A stretch of 64,000 nt of DNA from Anaerolineae bacterium (GCA_022822545.1 JAJEBE010000057.1:62001-126000); one strand, 5' to 3'. Shown: positions 44,407 to 53,361, numbered from the stretch's first letter. The notes: generated by a model not told the origin, from the letters alone. Numbers and translations: made by a program.

Positions 44407-45420
44407 ATGAGCAAAACATACGACTCCCTGCACATGGGGCGCAGCTCCATCGACCTCTACTCCAACGACATCGGCGCGCCTTTCGTCGAGATCGAATCGT
44501 ACGCCGCTTATGTCGGCGGATCGCCGACGAATATCAGCGTCGGCGGGAAGCGGCTGGGATTGAAGACGGCGCTGCTCACCGCTGTCGGCGCTGACCCGGT
44601 GGGCGACTTCATCTTGCACTTTCTAAATAATGAGGGCGTGGAGACGCGCTACATCCCGCGCAAGCCCGAGCACCGCACCTCGGCCGCTGTCCTTGGCATC
44701 GAGCCGCCCGACAAATTCCCGCTGGTCTTTTACCGCGATAATTGCGCCGATATCAACTTGAATATCGATGATGTGCTGGCGGCGCCGGTGGGAGATTGCC
44801 AGGTCTTTCAATTCGCCGGCACCAACTTGAGCCGGGAGCCGAGCCGCAGCGCCACGCTGTTCGCGGCGGAGCAGGCGCGCGCGGCCGACGCGACCGTCGT
44901 CTTCGATGTCGATTTCCGGCCCGACCAATGGCATGATGTGCGCGCTTTTGGCGTGGTGGCGCGGGGGGCGCTGCGGCTGGTCGATGTCGTCATCGGCACG
45001 GAGGACGAGATCAACGCCGCCATGCTCAGCGACGCCTCGCAGATGGAAGTCACGCATTCGCAAGTCTCCGATACCAAAGTGGCGGGCGATACGCGGGGCG
45101 CTATCGAGTATATGCTGGGCATGGGGCCGAAGGCGGTGATCGAGAAGATCGGACCGGAAGGGGCGCGCATCCACCTGCGCGGCGGCGAGGTCATCGACGC
45201 GCCCGGCTTCCCGGTGGAAGTCACAAATATCCTGGGCGCGGGCGATGCCTTCGGCGGCGGCTTCATCTATGGGCTGGTCAAAGGCTGGGGCTGGTATAAA
45301 GCGGCGCGGCTGGGCAATGCCTGCGGCGCCATCGTCGTCACTGAGCACGGCTGCGCCAACTTCATGCCGACTATGGACGAGGTCGAAGCTTTCGTCGCGC
45401 CCTACGGCGGCTTGGATTAA
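44407..45420 (+). CDS. iolC: 5-dehydro-2-deoxygluconokinase
   Basis: A 337-residue PfkB-family kinase. The N-terminus HMGRSSIDLYSNDIGAPF and VGGSPTNISVGGKRLGLKTA (about 34-55) are characteristic of IolC. VTNILGAGDAFGGGFIYG near residue 275 contains the catalytic aspartate. IolC phosphorylates 5-dehydro-2-deoxy-D-gluconate in the inositol pathway. GGAG lies six bases before the ATG. The 139-base gap after iolG contains GC-rich repeats and may hold an internal promoter or processing site. Confidence 0.93.
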   Translation: MSKTYDSLHMGRSSIDLYSNDIGAPFVEIESYAAYVGGSPTNISVGGKRLGLKTALLTAVGADPVGDFILHFLNNEGVETRYIPRKPEHRTSAAVLGIEPPDKFPLVFYRDNCADINLNIDDVLAAPVGDCQVFQFAGTNLSREPSRSATLFAAEQARAADATVVFDVDFRPDQWHDVRAFGVVARGALRLVDVVIGTEDEINAAMLSDASQMEVTHSQVSDTKVAGDTRGAIEYMLGMGPKAVIEKIGPEGARIHLRGGEVIDAPGFPVEVTNILGAGDAFGGGFIYGLVKGWGWYKAARLGNACGAIVVTEHGCANFMPTMDEVEAFVAPYGGLD

Positions 45421-45432
45421 CTGAGGAGAGAC

Positions 45433-45951
45433 ATGGTTACTGAAACGAACGAAGAGGGCTGGATCACTTATATGAGCGGCGATGACCTGCTGGAGCGGGC
45501 CCGCGCCGAACGCGCCGAGCTGGAAGCGCTCTGGCTGGGCCTGGACAATGCCGAGATGACCCGCCGGCCCGGACCGCATCCGGAGTGGTCGGTCAAGGAC
45601 ATCATCGCCCATATCACCTGGTGGGAGCAAACGGCGACCAACTGGGTCTCGCGGGCTTTGACCGGCGAACTGCTGGCGCGCACGGAGACGCCGGACGAGA
45701 TCAACGCCCGCGTCTTCGCCGACAATTGCGACCTGCCGCTGAATACCGTGCTGGAGATGTTCGAGGCCAGCTTCCCGCTGCTGGAAGCGCTGATCAACCG
45801 CCTCAGCGATGAGGAAATCAACGATGCCGAGGTCTGCGATATTCGCGGGATGCCACTGCTTTATTTTCTGGTGGGCAATACCTTCGCCCATTACGCCGAT
45901 CATGTGGACGATTTGAAGGCTTATGCAAACCGCGTCAAAGGCGCGTCTTGA
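45433..45951 (+). CDS. DinB/ClbS-like four-helix protein
   Basis: A 172-residue protein of the DinB/YfiT superfamily, four-helix bundles with three metal-binding histidines. HITWWEQTATNWV (about 55-67) and FAHYADHVDDLKAY (about 151-164) supply the histidines. GPHPEWSVKDIIAHI and MPLLYFLVGN resemble ClbS/DfsB proteins and mycothiol/bacillithiol-type transferases. It lies in the iol operon, 12 bases after iolC, behind GAGGAG. It is not a known inositol enzyme; a detoxifying or thiol-transfer role is possible. Confidence 0.75.
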   Translation: MVTETNEEGWITYMSGDDLLERARAERAELEALWLGLDNAEMTRRPGPHPEWSVKDIIAHITWWEQTATNWVSRALTGELLARTETPDEINARVFADNCDLPLNTVLEMFEASFPLLEALINRLSDEEINDAEVCDIRGMPLLYFLVGNTFAHYADHVDDLKAYANRVKGAS

Positions 45952-45975
45952 TGGATTAATCACAGAGGTACAGAG

Positions 45976-46045
45976 GTAGAACTAATAAAGTAATGCAAAT
46001 TTCGCTAAAGCAACGATCTGTAGGGGCGACATACCATGTCGCCCG
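45976..46045. repeat. MITE-like element, left half only
   Basis: Seventy bases matching the left half of copy 2 (GTAGAACTAATAAAGTAATG ... GTAGGGGCGACATACC). It stops just before the iolB ribosome site GAGGTG, so the iolB leader is partly element-derived. A CACAGAGGTACAGAGG repeat precedes it. Confidence 0.65.
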
Positions 46046-46066
46046 CCGAAGAATCGAGGTGCTGGA

Positions 46067-46948
46067 ATGAAATACACAGCGGAAACCATGCTGATTAAAT
46101 CGAAGGACAGCGGCGAATCAGGCATCTTCGCCGAGGTCAGCGCCGGGCAGGCGGGCTGGGATTATCTCAACATGGCGGCCATGCGCCTGCGCCGGGGCGA
46201 GAGCTTCAGCGTGGAGACGCGCGAGCACGAAAACGCCACCATCATCCTGGGCGGGACCTGCGATATCGTCACGTCTGACGGCGAGTTCCTGAATGTGGGG
46301 CGGCGGCCCGATGTCTTCAGCGGCATGCCTTACGCGCTGTATATGTCGCGGCGCAAGCGATTCGAGATCAAGGCGACCAGCGACAAACTGGAATTCGCCT
46401 CTTGCTGGGTGCCGACCGATCAGGATTTTCCCACGCAACTGGTGAGGCCTGCTGATAGCGAGATTGAACTGCGCGGCGGCGGCAACGCTTCGCGGCAGAT
46501 CAACGGCATCCTCCCGCCCGGCTTCCACTGCCATCGCATCGTGGCGGTCGAGGTCTATACGCCCTCGGGCAACTGGTCGAGCTATCCGCCGCACAAACAC
46601 GATGTGCACCGCGAGGACGCCGACGGCAACCTGCTGGAAGCCGACCTGGAAGAGATCTACTTCTACAAGATCGATCATCCCGGCGGTTATGCGTATCAGC
46701 GCGTCTACAATGACGACCGCAGCATCGACGGCGTGATGATGGCGGGGAATCACGATACGGTGTTGGTGCCGGAGGGTTATCATCCGGTGGTCAGCGCGCA
46801 TGGCTATACGACCTATTATCTGAACTTCCTGGCGGGCAGCGCGCAGTCGCTGGCGAACAGCGATGATCCGGCGTATGAGTGGGTGAAGGGGACCTGGACG
46901 TTCGTGGATCCGCGCTTGCCGATTGTGCATTATGGGATGGAGGGGTAG
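46067..46948 (+). CDS. iolB: 5-deoxy-glucuronate isomerase
   Basis: A 293-residue bicupin enzyme converting 5-deoxyglucuronate to 5-dehydro-2-deoxygluconate. The motif SSYPPHKHDVH (about residues 175-185) gives metal histidines. EEIYFYKIDHPGGYAYQRVYND and DTVLVPEGYHPVVSAHGYTTYYLN are strongly conserved IolB blocks. RBS GAGGTG is upstream. The last codons (GGATGGAGGGG) double as the ribosome site of the ATPase gene that begins five bases after its stop. Confidence 0.95.
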   Translation: MKYTAETMLIKSKDSGESGIFAEVSAGQAGWDYLNMAAMRLRRGESFSVETREHENATIILGGTCDIVTSDGEFLNVGRRPDVFSGMPYALYMSRRKRFEIKATSDKLEFASCWVPTDQDFPTQLVRPADSEIELRGGGNASRQINGILPPGFHCHRIVAVEVYTPSGNWSSYPPHKHDVHREDADGNLLEADLEEIYFYKIDHPGGYAYQRVYNDDRSIDGVMMAGNHDTVLVPEGYHPVVSAHGYTTYYLNFLAGSAQSLANSDDPAYEWVKGTWTFVDPRLPIVHYGMEG

Positions 46949-46953
46949 GGCGG

Positions 46954-48162
46954 ATGCGGATTACGAAGATCTCTGTGAAGGGGCTGTTCGGCTATCTCGA
47001 CCACGAGATTCCGTTGAATCAGGAGTCTCGGATTACGATTATTCACGGTCCGAATGGGGTTGGGAAGACTGTGTTGATGCGGATGGTGCATAGTTTGTTT
47101 AACTTTGAGTATGAGTTTCTTGGCAAGATACCCTTTGGCTCCCTTACGGTCGAATTCGACAATCGTACGGGAATTCATGTAGCCAACGTAGAATCACACT
47201 CAAGGCTACTTATCGGAAAGGGGGATTTGTCGTTTCCTAGTGAAGATTTGAAGTCGTTTCTTAGTGAAGACGTGAAATTTAGGAATTCGTTTCCTTTTCC
47301 TATTGAAAACTGGGAATTTATGGTAACTCCAACAGACGACACAGTCTTTATGCTACGGACCAGTGTTGATAAGTATGAGGAACTGCTACCCATTGCTGCG
47401 GAAGTCCTTGGCAGCGGGTATATCCATTTTGAAGCGGGTACGAATTCATATTGGTTGGAAATCTTCTCAGACGACCGATCCGTAGAAGATCAACTTGCGG
47501 AAGAGGATCCTAGAATACTTGACAAAATGCTCACAGTGATTGATTTACTAGAAACTTACCCTGAAATACATAATGAAGTTTATGGCGAGATGCCTGATTG
47601 GTTTGCGCGTATAAGGCAGGATATTAAACTATGGCTTATTGATACTAGAAGACTGGTGAGCGACGTTGTCGATATTGGCGCATTGAAGGAGCATTACTTC
47701 TATGACGCTTACAGTGTCTACGCTATTCCAACAATTGAGTCCGCAACTATGGAAATTTATTCAAAAATCGCGGATTCGTCGAGGCTGCATAACGAGCGGC
47801 AATTATTTGAGCAAATCATCAATGAGCGACTACTGTTCAAGTCTGTAGCGATAGGTGATGAAGGATTAATCATTTTCAACGAAGATGGCGACGGATTGCT
47901 CTCTTGTAACTTATCGTCCGGTGAGCAACAGCTTCTCATTCTGTACTACCAACTCCTCTTTGAAACAGAGCCCGAGACACTCGTCATGATCGACGAACCC
48001 GAACTCTCGATGAACGTCGTTTGGCAGCGCAACTTCTTGAAAGACTTGCAGCGCATCATTGAACTCCGCAAGTTCGACGTCCTCATCGCCACGCACTCGC
48101 CACAGATCATCCATGATAAGTGGGATTGGATGGTGCCTTTGGGCGAAAAGGTGGATGATTGA
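46954..48162 (+). CDS. AriA-like ABC-type ATPase (PARIS-like defence)
   Basis: A 402-residue soluble ATPase of the AAA_15/AAA_21 (OLD/SMC-like) type. Walker A is HGPNGVGKT (31-39), the ABC signature is LSSGEQQ (320-326), Walker B is LVMIDEPELS (343-352), and the H-loop is ATHSP (379-383). Between them lies a 280-residue helical insertion. This layout and size, with a DUF4435 gene right after it, match AriA of PARIS, where AriA holds AriB inactive until a phage anti-restriction protein is sensed. The ATG is 5 bases past iolB. The middle is AT-rich: bases 47281-47340 are 23/60 GC against 44/60 in iolB 46141-46200, a sign of transfer. Other OLD-like systems are possible. Confidence 0.78.
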   Translation: MRITKISVKGLFGYLDHEIPLNQESRITIIHGPNGVGKTVLMRMVHSLFNFEYEFLGKIPFGSLTVEFDNRTGIHVANVESHSRLLIGKGDLSFPSEDLKSFLSEDVKFRNSFPFPIENWEFMVTPTDDTVFMLRTSVDKYEELLPIAAEVLGSGYIHFEAGTNSYWLEIFSDDRSVEDQLAEEDPRILDKMLTVIDLLETYPEIHNEVYGEMPDWFARIRQDIKLWLIDTRRLVSDVVDIGALKEHYFYDAYSVYAIPTIESATMEIYSKIADSSRLHNERQLFEQIINERLLFKSVAIGDEGLIIFNEDGDGLLSCNLSSGEQQLLILYYQLLFETEPETLVMIDEPELSMNVVWQRNFLKDLQRIIELRKFDVLIATHSPQIIHDKWDWMVPLGEKVDD

Positions 48163-48164
48163 CG

Positions 48165-49064
48165 ATGGAGTTGATGCAGCCCAGCGAATACGTCTCGGAG
48201 TTCATCTTGACGCGAAACAGGGACAAAACCAAGTCATTCGTGTTGGTCGAAGGCACAACCGACCGCGCGTTGTGGGCGGAGTACGCCGCCGACAACTGCC
48301 ATCTTCGCCCAGCTAAGGGCAAAGACATCATCATTGACGTACTCAATACGCCATTCCTGCGCGGACTACAAGGCATCGCAGGTATCATTGATTCAGATTA
48401 CTGGCTCATCACCAAAGCGGACGAACTTAGCACGGAGAATCTACTCTACGATGATTGCTGCTCGGACATGGAATCACTTCTGCTCAATTCGGACGCGCTC
48501 AAGAAAGTCTTGCGGCATTCCATCAATATTGATGACACGGAACAGATTCATCAATTTGCTGACAGACTGAAAGCAGAGGCGCAGCGCCTCGCAATCGAGT
48601 TTGGCTACTTTCGCTTGCTCAATCACTTGAAGGATTATGGTCTTCGCTGCAACGCGATTCGATTTGAAGACGTTATTGATTGCGCTGCCTTGGAACTTGA
48701 CAGAGTAATGGTCGCCAGCAAATTGTCGGGCGACAAGCCCGGGCTCACTGGCGAAGACTTGTTGCGGCAAGTCGACGAACTGAAAGATACATATTCGCCG
48801 GATGATGCCCGGCTCTGCCGCGGCAAAGATGTGGTCGCCATCATGGCGCATATCCTGCCGGCGCTCTTCAAAACCGAATTCGGCGCGGAATTGGATGAAG
48901 TTGGCTCAAGCCACATTACCGGTAAGGCTTTGGCTAAAGACTTGCGCATGGCTTATGAGTTTGGATACTTTATAGAGACTTCTTTGTTCGCTTGTATTAG
49001 GCGCTGGGAATGTGAAAATATTCCTTTTCGCATAATCAAAGAATCGCCTTATGAAAGGACATAG
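48165..49064 (+). CDS. AriB-like DUF4435 TOPRIM protein (PARIS-like defence)
   Basis: A 299-residue DUF4435 protein. It shows the TOPRIM nuclease signature: FVLVEGTTDR with the catalytic Glu near 29, and GIIDSDYW with the D-x-D pair near 76 and 78. SDMESLLLNSDAL near 100 is typical of DUF4435. In PARIS the released AriB nuclease cuts host tRNA-Lys and causes abortive infection. The ATG at 48165 is 2 bases after the ATPase stop (a TTG at 48159 would overlap it by four). Its last codons form the iolD ribosome site. The pairing with an AriA-like ATPase supports the call; no experiment does. Confidence 0.78.
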   Translation: MELMQPSEYVSEFILTRNRDKTKSFVLVEGTTDRALWAEYAADNCHLRPAKGKDIIIDVLNTPFLRGLQGIAGIIDSDYWLITKADELSTENLLYDDCCSDMESLLLNSDALKKVLRHSINIDDTEQIHQFADRLKAEAQRLAIEFGYFRLLNHLKDYGLRCNAIRFEDVIDCAALELDRVMVASKLSGDKPGLTGEDLLRQVDELKDTYSPDDARLCRGKDVVAIMAHILPALFKTEFGAELDEVGSSHITGKALAKDLRMAYEFGYFIETSLFACIRRWECENIPFRIIKESPYERT

Positions 49065-49068
49065 CAGC

Positions 49069-50931
49069 ATGAAAACCCAACGCCTCACCATGTCCCAAGC
49101 GCTGGTCAAATACCTCGCCGCGCAGCACGTCGCCCGCGACGGACAGGAAAACCGCTTCTTCGCCGGCATGTGGGGCATCTTCGGCCACGGCAATGTCGCC
49201 GGCGTCGGTCAGGCGCTGGAGCAATACGCGCCCGAACTGCGCTACTACCAATGCCGCAACGAGCAGGCGCAAGTCCTGACTGCGGTGGCTTATGCCAAGC
49301 ATCGCAACCGGCTGGCGGCTTTCGCTTGCGCCTCGTCCATTGGTCCGGGCGCGTCCAACATGATCACTGGCGCGGCGGTGGCGACGGTCAATCGCATCCC
49401 CGTCCTGATCTTGCCCGGCGATATCTTCGCCGAGCGCATCCAGGCGCCCGTCTTGCAGCAGGTGGAAAGCGAGCACAGTCAGGATTTCAGCGTCAACGAT
49501 TGCTTCAAGCCGGTCTCGCGTTATTGGGATCGCATCAATCGGCCCGAGCAGATCATCACGGCTTTGCCGGAAGCGATGCGCGTGCTGACATCGCCGGCTG
49601 ATACCGGCGCGGTCACGCTCAGCTTGCCGCAGGATATCCAGGCTTACGCTTATGATTATCCGGCTGACATGTTCGAGAAGCGCGTCTGGCAGATCCCGCG
49701 CAATCGGCCGGATGTCGCGGCGGTTCAGCGGGCGGCGCAATGGATCCGCGAGAGCGAGCAGCCCATCATCGTGGCTGGCGGCGGCGTCCATTACAGCGAT
49801 GCCCACGACGCCCTGGAAGCCTTCACGGCGCGGACCGGCATCCCCGTCACCGAAACGCAGGCGGGCAAGGGCGCGCTGCTCTATGACAATCCGGTCAACC
49901 TGGGCGCGGCCGGCGTGACCGGCACGGAAGGCGCCATCGCGCTGATGAGCGAAGCCGACCTCGTCATCGGCATCGGCACACGCTACAGCGATTTCACCAG
50001 CGCCTCCAACACCGCCTTCGCTCGTGAAGGCGCGCGCTTCATCAATATCAATGTCGCCGAGTTTGATGCCTACAAGAACAGCGCCTTGCCTCTGGTCGGC
50101 GATGCCCGCGTCACGCTGGAAGAACTGTCGGCGGCGCTTTCGGGCTATGCCGTCGCCGATGATTACCGCGCGCGCGTCCACGCTTGCAACCGGGCTTGGG
50201 ATGCCGAGGTCCATCGCATTTACAACCTGGAGCACGAGCCGATGCTCAGCCAGGGCGAGGTCATCGGCATGGTCAATACCCTGTCTGGCGCGGGCGATAC
50301 GGTGCTCTGCGCGGCCGGCAGCATGCCCGGCGACCTGCACAAGCTCTGGCGCACGCGCAACCGCAAGGGCTATCACCTCGAATACGGCTATTCGACCATG
50401 GGTTACGAGATCGCCGGCGGCTTGGGCGTCAAGCTGGCGGAGCCGGAGCGCGAGGTCTGGGTGCTGGTGGGCGATGGCTCTTTCTTGATGATGCACACCG
50501 AGATCGTGACGATGGTGCAAGAGGGCATCAAGGTGAATATCATCGTGGTTGATAATCACGGCTTCGCCAGCATCGGCGCCTTGTCGAAGAGCGTCGGCAG
50601 CGATGGCTTCGGCACCAAGTATCGCTATCGCAGCGACTCGGGCCAGCTCGATGGCGAGACCTTGCCCATCGATTTCGCCAAGAATTGCGAGAGCCTGGGC
50701 GCCCGCGTCATCCGCGCGCGCGACCGCGAGGAATTCTCCCGCGCTATGGCAGAGGCGAAAGCGCATCAGGGCGGGCCGGTCTGCATTGTCACCGAGGTCG
50801 ACCGGCGGCAGCGCGTCCCGGGTTACGGCTCCTGGTGGGATGTGCCGGTGGCGGAAGTCTCGGAGATGGAGGCGGTGCAAGCCGCCCGCGCCGATTATGA
50901 GGCGAACAAAGGGCGCGAAACCTACTATTAG
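49069..50931 (+). CDS. iolD: 3D-(3,5/4)-trihydroxycyclohexane-1,2-dione hydrolase
   Basis: A 620-residue thiamine-diphosphate enzyme that opens the ring of the diketone formed in inositol breakdown. The N-terminus TQRLTMSQALVKYLAAQ is typical. CRNEQAQVLTAVAYAK carries the catalytic Glu near residue 65. The ThDP-binding motif is VGDGSFLMMHTEIVTMVQEG...VVDNHG (about 466-500). The start at 49069 is preferred over 49051, which would overlap the DUF4435 gene, because it matches the family N-terminus. It is the last gene of the interrupted iol operon. Confidence 0.95.
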   Translation: MKTQRLTMSQALVKYLAAQHVARDGQENRFFAGMWGIFGHGNVAGVGQALEQYAPELRYYQCRNEQAQVLTAVAYAKHRNRLAAFACASSIGPGASNMITGAAVATVNRIPVLILPGDIFAERIQAPVLQQVESEHSQDFSVNDCFKPVSRYWDRINRPEQIITALPEAMRVLTSPADTGAVTLSLPQDIQAYAYDYPADMFEKRVWQIPRNRPDVAAVQRAAQWIRESEQPIIVAGGGVHYSDAHDALEAFTARTGIPVTETQAGKGALLYDNPVNLGAAGVTGTEGAIALMSEADLVIGIGTRYSDFTSASNTAFAREGARFININVAEFDAYKNSALPLVGDARVTLEELSAALSGYAVADDYRARVHACNRAWDAEVHRIYNLEHEPMLSQGEVIGMVNTLSGAGDTVLCAAGSMPGDLHKLWRTRNRKGYHLEYGYSTMGYEIAGGLGVKLAEPEREVWVLVGDGSFLMMHTEIVTMVQEGIKVNIIVVDNHGFASIGALSKSVGSDGFGTKYRYRSDSGQLDGETLPIDFAKNCESLGARVIRARDREEFSRAMAEAKAHQGGPVCIVTEVDRRQRVPGYGSWWDVPVAEVSEMEAVQAARADYEANKGRETYY

Positions 50932-51004
50932 GCCAATCATACGCCCGCCGTTGCATGGAAGGGGGCGCCACGAAGAGCCGCTTTATGAATGGTTACCCGC
51001 CGCC

Positions 51005-52237
51005 TTATCCGCTCAGCGAATCTTGCCCGGCGCTCAACCAATCCAACGTGAAGCGGGCGAAAACGATACCGCCTTGGTTCCCCCGCTCATACAGCAGACC
51101 AATGCGCATATCGTCCAGCACGGTCAAGTCGCCATAAGCCGACGGGCCGCTGTCAACCAACTTCGCCACCGGCCAAGTCCGCCCTTCGTCATAGCTTAAG
51201 CGCACGGTCATCTTTTCCCGCGCCCTTTGGCTGGCCGGATTGGAAAAAAGGATGCGGCTCTTGTTCCCGTATTCAGCTTCGTCGCTCCAGGTATAGCGCT
51301 GGATGCTGCCTTGCACGATCGGGTCGGGCAGCCCCTCGTCATCTCTATGAGTTGCCGCCATCAAGATATTGCCGTCTTCGTCGAACTGATGGATCATCAC
51401 CCCGCGCCAATGGACTCCGGCGCCGGCAGCCCCGGTATTGTTCCTGAAGTTCACCATGATATCGCCCGATTCCAGCTCGACCGCCATCGCTTCACTGCTG
51501 CCGAGGACAGCGCTGACTCCGCCAATAGTCCAGCTCCGCCCGTGATCCTCGCTCCAATAGGCATAATTTTGCCCGTGGCGGACTGACCGGTCCCCTTTGG
51601 TCAATTTAGCGCAATAGAATAAGCGTCCGCGCGTCGCCGGGCTGTTGCGCAGGCCCCCGCGCAACTGGATGCCATGTCCAGTCGCCGGGAAGTTCATGCG
51701 CCAGTCTTCCGGGTGCTGGTAGCGCTCCGCTGCATCGGCGTAAACAGCTGTATAAGTTGGCTTCAATGGCTTGTGCACCTCCGTCGTAATGTCGCGTTCA
51801 TTCACCCAACTGCGTCCGTGATCAAAGCTCTCGATGCTGCAAGCCCGCCGAACCCCGCTGCCGCCCGTGATGAATTGCTCGCCGAATTCCGTCTTGTTGT
51901 AAATGATGATGGCCCGCCCCTGCGCATTATCGGGATCCATCATATCCAGCGCCGGCGCCGGATTCTGCGCCACATGCTCTGTGCCGTCAGGCAAGATGTT
52001 GCGCGCAATGGTGAAAACACCGCCCCAAGTCCTGCCTCTGTCTTGGCTGATTTTGCCGACGACGCGGATGATGCCGTTATGATCGCCGCAATTCGCCAGG
52101 CGCCCCTCCGCCACCGCCAGCAAATTCCCATTGCCCAGGCGAATGATGCTGGGAATACGGTAGCAGGCGTAGCCTTCGCGGCCGTTGACGAAGACCGGCT
52201 GCAACGAGAAATCAGCGTCGTTTTGGGGCTGGGACAT
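51005..52237 (-). CDS. sialidase (exo-alpha-sialidase, BNR repeats)
   Basis: A 410-residue six-bladed propeller hydrolase of the GH33 type. It has the RIP motif YRIPSIIRL (about 26-34), an early arginine/aspartate cluster AEGRLANCGDHNG, and four Asp-boxes: SQDRGRTW, SFDHGRSW, SEDHGRSW and SYDEGRTW. Sialidases free sialic acid from glycans. No signal peptide is visible, so it may act on imported sialosides. It lies 3 bases behind a second sialidase-like gene and is the last of a five-gene minus-strand set with a Dpp/Opp-type importer. Confidence 0.88.
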   Translation of the reverse strand: MSQPQNDADFSLQPVFVNGREGYACYRIPSIIRLGNGNLLAVAEGRLANCGDHNGIIRVVGKISQDRGRTWGGVFTIARNILPDGTEHVAQNPAPALDMMDPDNAQGRAIIIYNKTEFGEQFITGGSGVRRACSIESFDHGRSWVNERDITTEVHKPLKPTYTAVYADAAERYQHPEDWRMNFPATGHGIQLRGGLRNSPATRGRLFYCAKLTKGDRSVRHGQNYAYWSEDHGRSWTIGGVSAVLGSSEAMAVELESGDIMVNFRNNTGAAGAGVHWRGVMIHQFDEDGNILMAATHRDDEGLPDPIVQGSIQRYTWSDEAEYGNKSRILFSNPASQRAREKMTVRLSYDEGRTWPVAKLVDSGPSAYGDLTVLDDMRIGLLYERGNQGGIVFARFTLDWLSAGQDSLSG

Positions 52238-52240
52238 AAT

Positions 52241-53332
52241 TCAATATCCTCCCGCCGCGTCGTTTCGCTTGGCGTCCATCTCCGCCAGCGTCAGCCGCAC
52301 GCTCATGATGTAAGGCGGCTCGTTCAGCGTCCAATGCCCATAAGTCGTCGTCACAAAGGTCCCGTCCGGCAGCGCTTCCAACCCGGGATAAGCGCAGTCG
52401 CCGAAAATGAAATCGCCGCGCTCGCTGCGGCCATGGTTCCGCATCAGCCGAATCTTGTACTGCCCCGCGCGCCCCTGCTCAATATCCTCGAAGCTCCCGA
52501 CCCAAGCTACCCAATCCGCCATCCAAGGGCTGCTCTTCGCTTCATCGCGGAAGGTGATGAAGAGACGGCCGTCCGGCGCGTATTTGCCCACATGGCGGTC
52601 TCCTGTCAACGTCGCCGGCAGCTCGGTCGGCTCCGTCCAGCTTTCGCCTTCGTCAGCCGAAAAAATCGCAAAAGAATTGAACTGGCGGCTGTTTTCACGC
52701 AAGAGAACCGCGATGCGCCCGCCATCGGGCGAGCGTATCCAACCCGGCTCGCAGAGGTCAGCCTCCTCATGTTGCGCGATCGCTTCCGGCTGGCTCCAGC
52801 TAAGACCGCCGTCGCTGGAGATTGTCTTGTAGACCTTAAAAGGGCGCTCGGTGAGGCCTTTGTTCCGCAGGAAGCGGCCGTCATCGTGAAATAGCGCCAT
52901 GTAATCGCCGTTTTTGAGCCGGTCCAGGCAAGACATCGTCACCACCCCGCCAAAATCGCCAATTGCCTCAAGCGGGGACCAAGTCGCTCCGTCATCTTCC
53001 GAGACCGCCATCCGGATCGGATACAAGCCGGAAAACAGAATCAACCGCTTGACGCCTTCTTTGTCGATTACCCGATGTATCGTTGGCACCTCCAGCGAGG
53101 TCGACCAATTATCCGGCGTCGGCAGGCGCTCGCTCCAGGTCAGCCCGCCGTCATCGCTGCGTTTCAAGAGAATCTGCCCCTTGCCATGGCCGATAGGGTA
53201 GGTGGCGTACATCGTTCGGTTGTCTTCGAGCAGCACAGTGGTGACATGCCCGAGATATTGTTCCGGGCTTCGATCCACCAAAACCTGCCGCTCGCTTTCA
53301 TCCGCCAGGTCGATCAAGGGAATGCTCATCAT
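52241..53332 (-). CDS. sialidase-family propeller protein
   Basis: A 363-residue BNR/Asp-box protein. Asp-boxes: SDDGGLTW, SEDDGATW, SSDGGLSW and SADEGESW. The N-terminus PLIDLADESERQVLVDRSPEQYLGH lacks the standard YRIP motif of GH33, so it may be a sialidase-like enzyme of different specificity or a binding protein. The start at 53332 is supported by AAGGA six bases upstream; a longer frame covers the intergenic region. No signal peptide is seen. It is translated just before the typical sialidase (3-base gap) and 29 bases after the permease gene. Confidence 0.8.
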   Translation of the reverse strand: MMSIPLIDLADESERQVLVDRSPEQYLGHVTTVLLEDNRTMYATYPIGHGKGQILLKRSDDGGLTWSERLPTPDNWSTSLEVPTIHRVIDKEGVKRLILFSGLYPIRMAVSEDDGATWSPLEAIGDFGGVVTMSCLDRLKNGDYMALFHDDGRFLRNKGLTERPFKVYKTISSDGGLSWSQPEAIAQHEEADLCEPGWIRSPDGGRIAVLLRENSRQFNSFAIFSADEGESWTEPTELPATLTGDRHVGKYAPDGRLFITFRDEAKSSPWMADWVAWVGSFEDIEQGRAGQYKIRLMRNHGRSERGDFIFGDCAYPGLEALPDGTFVTTTYGHWTLNEPPYIMSVRLTLAEMDAKRNDAAGGY

Positions 53333-53361
53333 CTTCTGTCCTTCGTATTGGCTAAGTTTGC

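Noticed and set aside
46954-49064. Gabija (GajA/GajB), Septu or an OLD nuclease
   Set aside because: In GajA and OLD proteins the ATPase and TOPRIM are in one chain; here the ATPase ends after its H-loop and the TOPRIM-like residues are in a separate DUF4435 protein. No UvrD helicase or HNH partner is present.
49036-50940. A 634-codon open frame on the minus strand opposite iolD
   Set aside because: It mirrors a GC-rich gene whose third-position bias keeps the opposite strand open. The plus-strand protein is unmistakably IolD and the minus frame is rich in His/Arg/Asp without any motif.
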